Program-made: the position numbers and the translations under genes
In this document: positions 22,810 to 34,440 of the stretch, piece by piece
Layout of the letters: each line of letters opens with the position of its first letter
Position numbering within the stretch: the stretch's first letter is position 1
Notes under the pieces: model-generated
The model's input: only the letters and a program-made list of their open reading frames with translations
Told to the model about the DNA's origin: nothing
The model's database searches: none
NCBI GenBank assembly: GCA_013407085.1
Contig: JACCGJ010008707.1
Span: 1 to 64,000 of the forward strand
Direction: 5' to 3'
From: Atriophallophorus winterbourni
Taxonomy: Eukaryota; Platyhelminthes; Trematoda; Plagiorchiida; Microphallidae
Length of the DNA: 64,000 nucleotides

Positions 22810-22852
22810 TTGGTAACGTTTCGCTTCTGACACAGAAGCTTCGTCAGACCAA
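22810..22852 (-). ncRNA. Hammerhead ribozyme motif B (Penelope-like end)
   Basis: Same structure as motif A with a 3-base stem II loop; complete core, stem I TTGGT/ACCAA. Confidence 0.75.
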
Positions 22853-23339
22853 GGGTTTCAGTACGAACAGGGATCAAGCTTAAATTTCATTCACCTGATC
22901 AATCATGAGCTGGTTAAGAACTGCACGGTCCATGTTGGGTTCTGCGCCCGTTAAGAAGGACAGGCGCGTTCAATATCAACTGACGCACCACCACCCCTAC
23001 GTGCCGTATAATCCACTAATTGTTTTAGTCTTGGCAGGTGTGAATGACATCTGCCGACAGATTAGCGCGATTGCGTAATCGGTGCAATCACTATGGGTTA
23101 CACACGTTAATGTTTATACGCTACAGGACCGGAAGCCAGATTGTGGAGATATCAGCCCCATCCACCTAATTGACTGCATTCTCACCGGGCTTTGTTATCT
23201 TGACCGCCTCTGCGTGAAGTCGTTCAATGTATGGTTTTGTTCCCCACCTTATCACTTTTACTTTGTCAAGATCAACGACGCTGTGACCTGTGTCCAGGTG
23301 AATGCAATTTAAGCTTGATCCCTGTTCGTACTGACACCC

Positions 23340-23382
23340 TTGGTCTGACGAAGCTTCTGTGTCAGAAGCGAAACGTTACCAA
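23340..23382 (+). ncRNA. Hammerhead ribozyme motif C
   Basis: Stem I TTGGT/ACCAA, CTGACGA at 23345-23351, 7-bp stem II, GAA at 23370, ACGT stem III, predicted cleavage after T23377. Confidence 0.75.
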
Positions 23383-23622
23383 TTAATATGGCGTTCGGTT
23401 TTGCGGCGGATTAGGATCAACGAACATCACACCTAATACGCACATGATTACGTAAGCAGTGTGTCGGCATACGCTGACCCGTACAATTGATAAACAATTA
23501 GGGATGAACACAGCAATTAGGAGGTGTGATCAATTATCTTGATCTCCCCTGTCTAGCTTAGTGAACTCAGGATTGGTCAAGAGAATGCCATTTATACCTG
23601 AACACTGTTCGTACCGACACCC

Positions 23623-23666
23623 TTGGTCTGACGAAGCTTCTGTGTTCAGAAGCGAAACGTTATCAA
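23623..23666 (+). ncRNA. Hammerhead ribozyme motif D
   Basis: As motif C; stem I partner reads ATCAA, one mismatch. Core complete with CTGACGA at 23628 and GAAACGT at 23654. Confidence 0.7.
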
Positions 23667-23670
23667 AAAC

Positions 23671-25649
23671 CTATTATAACCGATTCATTGCAAACTTTAT
23701 TTTCATGATTATGGACTCCCGATCGGTCTCGAATATTTTCAAATACTTTTATGGAACTATTTTGATTAGAAACGTTTTCACACCTTTCTATGTTAACGAA
23801 GGACCTTTGCTACAACGCACATACCAAATGATGTGAAAATATTCATTTTCAAAAATGAGGATTTTGCTGGGCCGATCAGAAAATATGCAAAAGAAAGCTT
23901 GTACATGAGGATTTTAAAAACCATGCAGCCTGATATTTCTTCAACTCCCATCAAAACGTCTGATGCCGCTGTTAACGAAAGCGAAGTTGTTTGGGATTTG
24001 AAAGTGTCGTGCTATTTCAAATTTTTCCATCAATATTTAATGCATTTAACCTTGGGTAAACTGATTTTGATTAGCTAGAAATACGTTTTAACGAATACAG
24101 CTTTATTGTTTCATTTTTGAACTGTTGGTAATGGGACAGTATAAGCTCATTGGGTGATACTATTTCAATCCAATTATCTAAGACAGTTATCTGAATATCC
24201 AGTGCCATATATATTTATACATTTCCTACAGTTACTTCATTTAGGTGTACATATTTTATGAAACTTAATAATACTCACAATTTTGTTTTCTCTGTATTAC
24301 TGTAAACAAGTGGAAACAGTTGATTTTGGATATATTGCATAAAGATGATTGTGCTCCGTTTCAACTAAACATATTTGGGTTTATATAATAATTAGTAATT
24401 TGCTCATCTAAACTCACTTCAACATATTGTTACTGGAGCTGTTGAAATTCAAAATACATATTGTAAACGTCTGTAATCTATCCCACCAATTTTGAAAATT
24501 GACTGGTTACATACCGCGAATATAGGTCGACCATACTGTAAATTGGAAACAAGAGGATCAGCTTTAGAGATCTATAATCTGTGAAAAATAAACAAATATA
24601 TTGGAATATCCTTTAAGATATAAATATTTCCAGACTTCGGAAAAATTTGAATGAATTGTTGTTCAAGAAATAAATTAATGTATATATGAACTGAGCAAAA
24701 TGATATTCGGTAAACTCGTACTAGTCCTATTCTGTGAATTCTAAATAATGGTCACTCACCGAGGATTATGTTTCACTTCACTGGAAATAAATACATTATT
24801 TTGGTATTTGTTTTAAAATATCGTTTTATATATTGATAATATAAAAGTGTACGTAGTACAATAACTTAAAAACCGAAATGTTCAGAGGAATGCATAATAG
24901 CCTCTATAGCTGCGATCAGTTATAAGTAAAATGATCAGGATATATATAACATTATAGATAATAAGTTTCTCCAAGCCGAGTCGACAATTTACCGGCATCA
25001 TTTGTGATCGACAGCGATTTTTCAAATCAATTTTGTCCTAACATTTTATGTTCAAAAAGCTCGAAAGGCAATATATTTCAATTACTTATTATAAATGTAT
25101 ATAGGATTCTCTCTGAAATTCCATCTGATTCTGCACAGAAGCTCTGTTATCGCGTGTTCAACTTTAATACTTTTATATATATGTTAGTATAATGACGATG
25201 ATTTAATGACCATGACAATGCAAATTATCTTTGGATGCAACTTACAAGGCTGGGTTTCCGGTGCTATGTAAAAATGATCGAAAAAAGGTTTAATATATTT
25301 TAAGAATGCTAGAGCATATTTATTGATTACTAAGCTGCGTACAAAAAGGAAAATGCAAAAACCGACAAGCAGACGACCATCTAACGGATTCGATAATGTC
25401 GTGAATAAAGAAGGCACATTTTACTTTGCAACTTTTAAATTTCATCTCGAACTTCAGCTTGGCACAAGTGTTGATCAGCGGCGGAAATAAATGTATTGGC
25501 ATTTTCAAAAATATATTTTTATTCCTTCAGATAATTCGGTAATTACAATTGTCTCCCCAGCGGTAAACAATCATTTTCAACTGCTTCTAGGTTTCGTTCG
25601 AAGAAGATTCAATATGGTATATATTGTATTGTATATTGTATTGTATATT
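23671..25649. other. AT-rich non-coding sequence with one weak exon-like stretch
   Basis: No gene I can support. Positions about 23862-24006 (+) read DFAGPIRKYAKES...ESEVVWDLK, which faintly recalls the linker of ABCC transporters, but splice signals are weak. Otherwise AT-rich and featureless. Confidence 0.4.
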
Positions 25650-26262
25650 GGCCTCATTCGGTCGATGTCGACCATGGATGTACATCACAATCACGTGAAT
25701 GTTCATGCTCTGCAGATTCTCGAATGACTAAACAGTTCGATTCGGGAGGAACAATCTCTCCTGCATCGCTGGCAACGTAAGTTGGATGTCAGGTGTATTT
25801 CATCAGTTGGCGGCGTGATCTGCGTTCAGCAGACAAAAGCTGTATTTGCTCCTCCCCGGCTTGCAGACGACACTTTACACAATGCCTCCAAAGTGAGCGG
25901 TCAAGAGCAAGTTCTTCCCAGCTTGCGGGGTCAATGTCAAGAGCTTTCATATCTCTTTTGCAAACATCTTTGTACCGCAAGTGCGGTCCGCCCAATGGTC
26001 AACTTCTCAATTGCAACTCACCGTAGAGTAGATTCTTCGGAATACGACCATTTTCCATTCTATAGACATGGGACCCAGCCACCGCAGGGCGGCCGCCCGC
26101 GGACTTAATAGGGTGAACAGGCTCTGTAAGACCAAGCTTTGAAAGAAATTCAGCGTAGTCAATCTTCCATCCACGAGATGTCAAGATACGGACGGATGCT
26201 TCGTAGATGGAAAGAATTTCAGCTTCCGGTGCGTGTCTTGCGGGGGGTGGTCCAGGGGTCAC
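25650..26262 (-). pseudogene. RTE-like reverse transcriptase C-terminus, second copy, indel-riddled
   Basis: The minus strand reads GGPHLRYKDVCKRDMKALDI, WEELALDRSLWRHCVK and HVYRMENGRIPKN, matching the copy at 18665-19420. From about 26060 rightwards single-base insertions accumulate (for example gggaccc for gacc, cggccgcccgcgg), which breaks every frame. Either extreme decay or local sequence error. Confidence 0.75.
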
Positions 26263-26265
26263 TGC

Positions 26266-26430
26266 CGGGATATATATATATATATTCTATCTAATATATA
26301 TTAGAGAGAGAGAGTGAGAAGAGAGAGAGAGATAGAGAGTAGAGAGAGAGAGGAGAGATAGAGAGAGAGAGAAGAGATAGATATATCGTATATATAGAGA
26401 GATCTAGTAGTACTAGTAATAGATAGGATA
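26266..26430. repeat. Simple-sequence tract (TA)n and (GA)n
   Basis: An imperfect (TA)n run followed by (GAGA)n and more TA-rich sequence directly right of the indel-rich RTE copy. Confidence 0.85.
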
Positions 26431-26639
26431 TTAAGGAGACCCCATTTTGTTGATAATTTTCAGTTTATGATTCAATTCCTAATAGTAAACATCATAAAAT
26501 CTCTACTAAACTCACAGTTGGTAGAAATACGTTTTCCTGGTAATTATATCACGATCGCAAAAATCGCATCATTTATAGTGCAGTATGTGAGAAAAATGCA
26601 TTTAAATGAGCATTTATGTTCGTGATCACAGGTTCAATC

Positions 26640-26830
26640 CTTATTTACAAGTTATTAACCATGTTGGAAGTTTCAACCTTATCCAACACAGGCAACTTGT
26701 TTTAAAATATCCCACTGTTTCGAGCACATGCAGATGCAAATTATGATGTCCCTACCTGCTGCTTGCAAACAGAAAGGACCCGAGCGTTGTGTGTGTGATG
26801 GGAATGTAAAAGCAAATGAGCATTTTTGAT
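26640..26830 (+). repeat. Degenerate monomer of hammerhead repeat family 1
   Basis: Resembles the array monomer at 44316-44550: CCAACACAGGCAACTTGTTT, CACTGTTTCGAGC, then TCCCTACCTGCTGCTTGCAA where TCCCTACCTGATGAGTGCAA is expected, ending in GCAAATGAG. The ribozyme core is lost. Confidence 0.55.
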
Positions 26831-26908
26831 CATATCATTTATCACTCAAAGTGTTTTGTAACGAAAATATATTTCATCTATTGGTGTGCTAACATCCCAT
26901 CCCTTGCA

Positions 26909-26950
26909 CACCACTACCGGTTTCTGGCTGTTTGCCGTCATCAGGTGGAT
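26909..26950 (-). ncRNA. Hammerhead motif, repeat family 2
   Basis: Minus strand: stem I CCAC/GTGG, CTGATGA (26938-26944), stem II GGC/GCC around AAACA, GAAA, palindromic ACCGGT stem III, then A before the predicted cleavage. Core complete; stem I shortened to four pairs. Confidence 0.6.
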
Positions 26951-29934
26951 ACAGTGAGATAATATATCAACAATGTGAGAAAACATATTTAATTTAAATT
27001 TTGTAAATTATACAACGTACTTTTTGCTGATTTCAAAATTTCAACTGATGATTTACAAGCATCATTCCTCTAAATTCATTCATGAACCTATTTCATAAGA
27101 GCCTAATTCGTATTTCACATCAGCGACTAATTTGACCGTGCCAGTTTGTATTATTACTCGAATTCCCAATTTTACTACTCAAGGTTATACTCAAAAATAC
27201 GAATAATGTTAACATTATTGAGATACACTCACATTCCCTCCCATTTGGTGATTCTGTTAAATACATGAAATTGGAAACCATTTAGTAGCATCACATTTCT
27301 GCAAATCTATCGTGTCAAGCATGCACATTCCCAACCGTTTCTACAGAGAATTGTTATAGTAGGTTCATTAAAATAAAAAAGAATATAGTTGCGAATGACA
27401 AGTTGCCCCATCTCCCTTATTAAAATATCTAAACTTCTAAAATGTAGAAATAATCATGAAACTTTCCTAATGCTGGTTAAACATGGAGGCAACTCAAAGG
27501 TCTAAATGCCGAAAACAAAGCAGACAAATGAATCAACTAAAATGCGTTTTCAAAGCTTTTTAACATGTTAAAATAATTGGCGTCCTGGAGTAACACGGTG
27601 TTTTTGCCTATTTAATTGAAATAATTTATGATAGTCTTTTGATTTCAAAGTGGTATTTGATTATATTTGTGAAAGACAATTTTTGCAATGAATCGTCCAG
27701 GGTTGAGTTGAGCTATCCAAAGATTCGGAAGCACACGGGGTCTGTACTAAATAGCTGTGTCAAATCCGGTCATCAAGATGGTTTGGATGGGAATCTACAC
27801 AATCAAGCGACATAGTTTTAACGTGCACCAAGCATAATGTGCATGCGGATTGCGCAAGCATTCGGACAGCGGACGGTTGTCGCTCGTCTACACAAAATTA
27901 AAAATTATGGGATTAACCAAGCATGTGGGAAGGAATTATTTGGCTCCGAGCTCACATGTCTATCTGAGTTAACTTGTGATTAGGCAACAAAATGCCATTT
28001 TAAACCTTTTACCCATGATTTGTGAAAGATTTTGTATGACAAGTGAAACATGAGGAACATTTTCAATATTTAATAATGTAACATGAAGTCTATGCTTTTA
28101 TAGTGTACTCATTTTCATCAGGACAGCAACCTTGTTGTTGAACTATTTTGCGGGATCAAAAAAGGTAACACTTACGTTTCGTGTTGTCTAGTTATTCTGT
28201 CAAAGATCAATTATAATTAATAAGTCAATCAAAATTAGTTAAAAAAATAATACACCGGCAGTGAGCAGAGCAGAATATATGTTGCGAGAATAAAACGCTT
28301 AAATTTGTCTCTCATACAACCCCCGCATTTACACAGGTCAACCATTTTCTGGTTGTTTGAATTCATCAGATAAACACTATAAGATTGGTTTCATCAAGGC
28401 TTTGAAAAGTAGCTTCAAACCCTTAATCTGTTTCTCGATTTATTTTTGAATTGAAAATTGCAACATTACAACTTACAGTGTGGTTTGAAGATGTAACCTG
28501 CGATAAAATAAATATTAATAAATATGTTCTAAAATCAAAGGTAAAATCGCATCGGTCTAATAAACTCACACATTTGATCTGGTCAACTTTCTATATGAAA
28601 ATAAATTCCCATTGAGAATCAAATATTTAATTGTGATTGTATTATTTTCAGGCAGCATATTATAACAATTTACTTAATCAATATACAATTTGATGATTGA
28701 GACTAGAAACGGTTATGTGAAACTAGAATTATTGATTAATGATCGTGAAACTAGTAGCAATGTTGCAATTAATAAATGTGAAACAATGTTGATAAACATT
28801 CTCATAATCCAGCTTCGCATAACAGCTTCCTACATAAATAGGTTAATATATGGTAGAGCTAGGTAATGTGGAAATTCTATAATTGTGGTTGTAATAATAC
28901 ACAAATCAGAACTGTATTAATAAGATGAGCCGCAGAGCGTAATCAAGCGAAATATAATGCGACACGTTCGGTAAACTGGTCAGGCTTGCTACACAGAAAC
29001 CGTAGTAGTTCAACCACTATTAACTATGTAAAAATGAAATCACCTTGAGATTTGATTAAATTTATATCAGAAAATACTTGATATTTCCATCAGGAAAGAT
29101 TTACCAACACTTATTCGTGTTAATCACTTTGGTTAGCTGCCTTCGAGAAGCCGGTCGTCTCCTGAGCAGCAATTGTATGCCAAGCTAACAAATGTCACAT
29201 TTAACAATATTGTCGATATCAAGGCAATAAAACGAATGTTTTCCTGATCCTACTATCCATACATCTGGAGTGCAAACAGCACGAAACCGGTCGTGGCCCG
29301 TTTGTGTGATGGAAGAGCATGCAAATGAGATCATTTATTCCATATTTAAGATTTTTGCTTGAAACAACTTACGTTATTCCGAAACCAAATGCTGCAAGTG
29401 TGGAAATCAAGTTTGCAAAAACAATATTCAACACGAATTTAAGTTACGTGGAAAAGCTTGGGAAACATTAAGATTTAATATGAAACATATCCGATTAGTA
29501 ATTACAAAACTTACTGACTGCAATGGTGCATGCGAAAATCAGCATACGATTCATTTTTTGAGATTTGGAAAATGAACGTTTCGTGTTAAATGAAATATCG
29601 CGTCAATCGTGTGAATTTATAGTGTCATTTTGTTTTTGTCTTTGTTATGCACCAATACGTTCCTAAAATGCAAGAAAACAAATATTTCAGTGATATGGTT
29701 CACATCTCTGGAGATTCATATAGAACTTTCAGAGAATGTTTCACCAGTTCATTCGATTGTGATTGACTCATGAGAGCCAATTGCTAACAAAACATCTCAT
29801 AATCAATTTTCGTACTAACAGTAGGTACCTAGTGGATATTTCGGACGAAATACTTCCGTCATCAAATGTTTATTCTATGCGATTCCAAATATCATCAACT
29901 ATTCGTATCTATCTCATATCTAACAAGTTTAGAA
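26951..29934. other. AT-rich non-coding sequence with two degenerate hammerhead repeats
   Basis: No gene recognised. Around 28325-28390 (-) a decayed family 2 unit keeps CTGATGA and GAAA but not stem II or III. Around 29262-29340 (+) a decayed family 1 unit reads GTGCAAACAGCACGAAACC with two core bases missing upstream (CTGGAG for CTGATGAG). Confidence 0.55.
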
Positions 29935-30885
29935 AACCCCATGTTACTGCACGGAGCCCTTTTTGGCAGCATTCGTAGTCCGGATACTGTCTGCTTTACA
30001 AAGGATCTTGATACGCTTCACAGCTGGTCGTTGAAGAACAAACTGCCGTTAAACTTCAACAAATGCAGGATCATGAATGTGGGGAATCGAGTAGAGTTCA
30101 CATAACACATAGGTTCGCATGTCCTTGAAAATTGCAGTGAAGTAAATATTTGGGTGTCTGGATATGCTCCAGTTTGAAAACATCACTTCAAACTAACAGT
30201 GCCTTTAAAAAAAGCAACACGCGTTCTAAATCTACTCAAACGTGTATTTTGGAAATTTTCGCTCAAGATATTCCCAAGGATCATGAATACATACTTGAGA
30301 CCAGTCATGGAATACGGTGTGCAGTCATGGTCTCCGTGACTCAAGAGGGATGTGGAACTTATGCAGCGAATCTATCACCGCTCAACGAAACTAGTTCTCA
30401 GCATCCGAAACAAACCATATAAAGAAAGGATAGCTCAACTGAATCTGTTCGATTTCCCTATCGACGAATCAGAGGATACCTTATCTTACTTTACAAAACT
30501 TTTCATACCCCGAACCATCCCTTACAGGATTTATTCACGCGAAGGGATTCGAGGAATTATCGGACCCATGAATATGTGCTGGTCGTACCCCATTCCCGTC
30601 TGAACTGTAGAAGGTATTTTTACTCTGTCCGTGTCTGTTTTACTTGGAACAGTGTACCTTCAACCGTTGCTCACGCCACTAACTTGCATGACTTTAAGAC
30701 GAAATTAGACGAATTTTTATTGCATTATTCGTTTCCAGAACACTTATATACTGTTTAATCTTACTGTTCTTACTGTTGTTATATTGCTTATACACTTCAA
30801 TTTCAATTTTTACCATCCTATGGTTGTTGTTAAGCTTGTTGCTTATTAGACCATTAAACCTGGAATTACCTTGAATACCTACAGC
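29935..30885 (+). pseudogene. CR1-like reverse transcriptase 3' half
   Basis: In shifting frames the plus strand reads LDTLHSWSLKNKLPLNFNKC, GVWICSSLKTSLQTN, LMQRIYHRSTKLVLSIRNKP, IAQLNLFDFP, NCRRYFYSVRVCFTWNSVPS and FKTKLDEFLLHYSFPEHLY. This is the region from just after the FADD motif to the end of the protein. The 3' flank ends ..CATTAAACCTGGAATTACCTTGAAT, the same tail as in the minus copy at 39015. Closest relative in the window is that minus copy. Confidence 0.8.
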
Positions 30886-31859
30886 TTTAGGAAAGCGTTT
30901 TATCCTCGGATTGCTCAGTAATATATATTAATCTAGAAAAAAGATCTTCATCACATACACAATATTAGAATATTATATTTCCAGTTGGGTAACCTAAACT
31001 AGTGTCACTACAGCTCGATCCGTAAAGGACTTGCTCAGGTTAAGTTCAGTAATGTCAGGCAAATTTTGCGGAACATTAATGTAAAATGAGTGAACCACGT
31101 TAGGGTAACGTCGATCTTGGTCTTACGATTCCATTTTGTTGGGGTGAAATTTAGACTGGTGAAGCTTCAATTTTGCTCAAGCCACTGAATAATTAGTGTC
31201 TCAGTCTGCAATTGGTAATGATCTGGTAAGGAGAACGCATCATATATTAGTGAGCCTAACTGGGATAAGATAATTAATGCAAATGATTTTTTCGAAGAGA
31301 ATATATGCTGTGAACTTGTTCGGAAGAAAATGATGTAGTGACATAAAGACTAAACTGTGTCCATAGTTCTAAGCATTGGTGTACATTATCGTTTGCTGCA
31401 CTTACTCCGAACTTCTCTAGAAAGTTGGACTCAAATGGTGATCTGCAACAAAAATATGGCATTGAAATCACCCAATAACATTTTTATTTGCACGTTTTTG
31501 AGGACTGTTGTAATGAGATGATAATGTGCTTAACACAATTGAGAATCAAGTATCTTTTTAAGCGAAAACACTTAAGGTTAAACTTAAGAATGATCAATAT
31601 AGAATGAGTCGATCATCTCCAAAAATTTTCTTAGCACACAGATGGAGCACATTACTATAGTGTCACTGATGCTTTTGCTGTGTTTGTTTTAAAGAAATGG
31701 GCATACTGATCCTGATCAGCCAAAATATCCCTCTTTACCACGAGCTTGTCTGACGCCTGTGGTTGGCTCTGCAAAGCAAATAATTGTCCAAGATAAATTT
31801 AATTATTTGCGTCCAACCTAGACAGGCACCCTTTAAAGTTTGGTCCCAGTCATGGAGAA
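30886..31859. other. AT-rich non-coding sequence
   Basis: No gene or repeat recognised. Confidence 0.5.
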
Positions 31860-32140
31860 CGCATTCCTAATCCGACCAATCCAACATCACATTTCCGACA
31901 AAATGTTCTGGGGTTCTTGTATGCAGTCCATGTATGCTTAGCGTGGAAACGTTTACACCCAGAAATTGCTATCTCACCTAATGAAATTCTCATCAAAGAA
32001 ACGTTACAATTTCATATTGACCCCACTCACTTGAAACCTTTATTGTTCCCGATCGACACACACTTGGAATTAAAAAAAATAATCCAAACATTCAATTCCT
32101 ACCTACATTTCTCCAATCCAGTTCAAACGTTGTCTTAGTA
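31860..32140 (+). pseudogene. Non-LTR retroelement C-terminal relic
   Basis: Reads LGFLYAVHVCLAWKRL, HPEIAISPNE and TLQFHIDPTH in one frame. The xYAVxVCLxWxxLPxE pattern resembles a divergent CR1-type C-terminus. No upstream part is visible. Confidence 0.4.
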
Positions 32141-33477
32141 TCACTCCTCGCTTAACCTCATGAATGCTGACACGAAATTTTATATCAACATTCATTTGTA
32201 TTACAGATCGTTTTTCTTTGGCACCAATTCAAATCACAGTTAAAAATGCGACGTTAAATATCCATCAGTCATCATACAACTCCAGCCATCTAGAATGGAC
32301 GTCGTTCTTAAGTACGTAGTTCGAGGTTTAATTATGACTTTCCTTGTGCGGCCTTAACAAAATTACGTCCATAAAATGTAGCGCGTTATCAACATCTTGC
32401 CAATTGCTGTTTGAAAAAACGTTTTTTTTCGAAAAGCTCAAGCAGTATATACAATGATTATGTAATTTGTTTTCTTATCATTACTTTTGCTACAATAAAA
32501 CAATGAATGTGAAATCCGCTGTGAAAATATGTTGTTTTCGTATTTTGCTCAAGATTCAACATTTATGTTTGAAAAGCAATTAACTATGTAATGTCACCAT
32601 GTCTAGTTATAAATACAAACAATATAGACGTCTATATGATTTGAATTGATCCTCATGACTTTGTGAATGCAAACATATCCATAAACATTGGTCGGCAATA
32701 TTGAGGTAAGCTCGGGTGTATTAGCCAAGCTGTGTTTTAAAATATGCTGACCACACATACATCAAACCAAACTAACTGCGGTGGTTTCATTTGAGTGGGG
32801 TATTTTCCGCTTGCAACCGTAACCTTAGATATTGCCAACGGATTAATTTGAAAAAGTTATATAAGGTCTCGAAAATAGTATTAAGAACTTTACATTCAGA
32901 ATAAGATCACCTCGCAATCTCCTTCGTGAAAGAATGATCATATCAGTCGAGCGATGCTCCCAATCTATGCCATATTGTGGATGTGTGAAGTTCAGGAGCG
33001 ATGAGTGCTTATCTTGAGCTTCGGGTGATATGCAACACACTACTTTCAGCCACAACACAGAAGCAGAAAGCGCAAATTTGTTAGACGACGATAATCGCTA
33101 ACAATGTGAGCAAGACCAGCCTCGGAAGGCATACATGATGGGCAACGTCATCTGCAATCGAAGGATATGATATGCTTTGAGATTGATTAAAAGCCCTCAG
33201 CGAGGTGAGGTTTTAAATCGTACCCTTTGTTACCTGATCGGTAGAGAAATCAAATCGAAGTGACAAGTAACATGTTCCACTTGAGTATTGTCGTTAGTTA
33301 ATCTGCCTATATAAGATGAACGTATAATTTGTGCCCAATAAGTGCGTTTGTGCAATAGACCTTCTTTTGCGTTGCGGAATTCGTGGGTTAGTGCAATGCA
33401 CAGTGATCCTAATCTTACTATCTCTAGCAAGAAACCGGTTCTGTTGTGTATGTGCGGGGAATAAGAGCAACATACAA
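32141..33477. other. AT-rich non-coding sequence with a tiny CR1 relic
   Basis: A minus-strand scrap at about 32945-32870 reads RRRLRGDLIL, the common CR1 motif; nothing else is recognisable. Confidence 0.45.
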
Positions 33478-34440
33478 CTGAGGATTGCAGAGAGCTTCAG
33501 CTGGACCTCGATGCCTCACAACACTGGTCAGTTAGGAATGAACTACCTTGCAATGTCAGAAAATGCAAGGTATTGACTGTTGGAAGACATTTCGAGTACT
33601 TCTAAACCCTTGGTTCCCATATTCTTGAAAGCACTGACAAGGAGAAGGACTTGGGTGTGTCGGTGAGCAGCACTTCGAAACCGTCACATAACGTCACAGC
33701 TGTATATGAAAAGAAGTCACGAGTACTGCTACTGCTAAAACGCGTGTTCATGAGTTTCACTAAGCAAACCGTTCATCCAATAATTATTACGTACTTGAGG
33801 CCAACCATGGAGTATGCGGTTTAGGCTTGGTCACCCTGGCTACAGAAGGACATCAGCCTCTTGCAAAGAATATATCATCGGACCCCCAAGCTCGTACGCG
33901 GTTTGAAGCACAAACTATACGATGATCGTATTGCAAGTCTCAATTTATTCGACTCTCGCTACCGCCGTCTTAGAGGTGATTTGATACTTATGTTCAATAT
34001 ATTGCATACCCCCACCATCCCTTAAATCAACTATTCACGCGATTACCACCCAGAACCAGCCGGAGTCACGACTATACAGTACATATTCCCGACTCGAGAC
34101 TAAACTCTCGAAGGTACTTTTATTCTGTACGTGTATGCTTTACCTGGAACTACCTACCTTGTAATGTTGCACATTCACCCAACTAGGATATATTCAAATC
34201 GAATTTGGACAATTTCATGTTGACCAATCCAAACTGTGGGCCTACATATTTTACACCATAAAAGCTTTGAACTTTGAAACCAGTTTCTGTCCATTGGATT
34301 TTTACTTGATTCCTGATCTGCTCAGTAAGCAAACAAATCCCGTTTTTCTACCCATGTTATTCGTAATTCCCATATTATTTTGTGGTTTTTGTCAAGCTAT
34401 ATGCTTTTTAGACCATTGAAATTGAATTGAATTGAATTGA
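33478..34440 (+). pseudogene. CR1-like reverse transcriptase 3' half
   Basis: The plus strand reads DCRELQLDLDASQHWS, KEKDLGVSVSSTSKPS, RVLLLLKRVFMSFTKQTVHP, YLRPTMEYAV, a TAG (33822-33824), AWSPWLQKDISLLQRIYHR and LFDSRYRRLRGDLILMFNIL, then frame breaks. It ends with a (TTGAA)n-type tail near 34419-34440. The copy at 43445-44205 is closely similar and shares the same TAG. Confidence 0.85.

Larger units (their letters stand above)
21658..22852 (+). mobile_element. Penelope-like element, copy 1 (plus), flanked by hammerhead-bearing ends
   Basis: Plus-strand coding remnants between two identical ribozyme-bearing ends. At 21988-22245 it reads RIDTDAILRFTSAHPKRVFQ, RLCSDDAHKRRAHEEVSFRL and NYGYPKSLIKRQLN, part of the Penelope reverse transcriptase end. 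At 22430-22685 it reads CIYQINCKGCEGVYIG (GIY-YIG core) and, after a frame change, RVNEHRKRVGKRPRN and SALAEHVLDTGHSVDLDKTE. The catalytic RT core is missing and the GIY-YIG part is frame-shifted. Ends at 21658-21701 and 22810-22852 each carry the hammerhead on the minus strand. An inserted fragment of the 57905-type short repeat lies at about 21765-21885. Confidence 0.75.
22853..23666 (-). mobile_element. Penelope-like element, copy 2 (minus), rearranged
   Basis: An inverted partner of copy 1. Positions 23400-23580 are the reverse complement of the 21890-22050 region (shared words such as CAGCGTATGCCGACACACTG). Positions 23312-23035 on the minus strand read TGHS, VDLDKVKV and DGADISTIW, the end of the GIY-YIG polyprotein. 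The coding end sits directly beside hammerhead C, with the middle of the element missing, so this is a truncated, probably tandem-derived copy. The ends near 22860-22890 and 23295-23335 are inverted repeats of each other. Confidence 0.65.
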
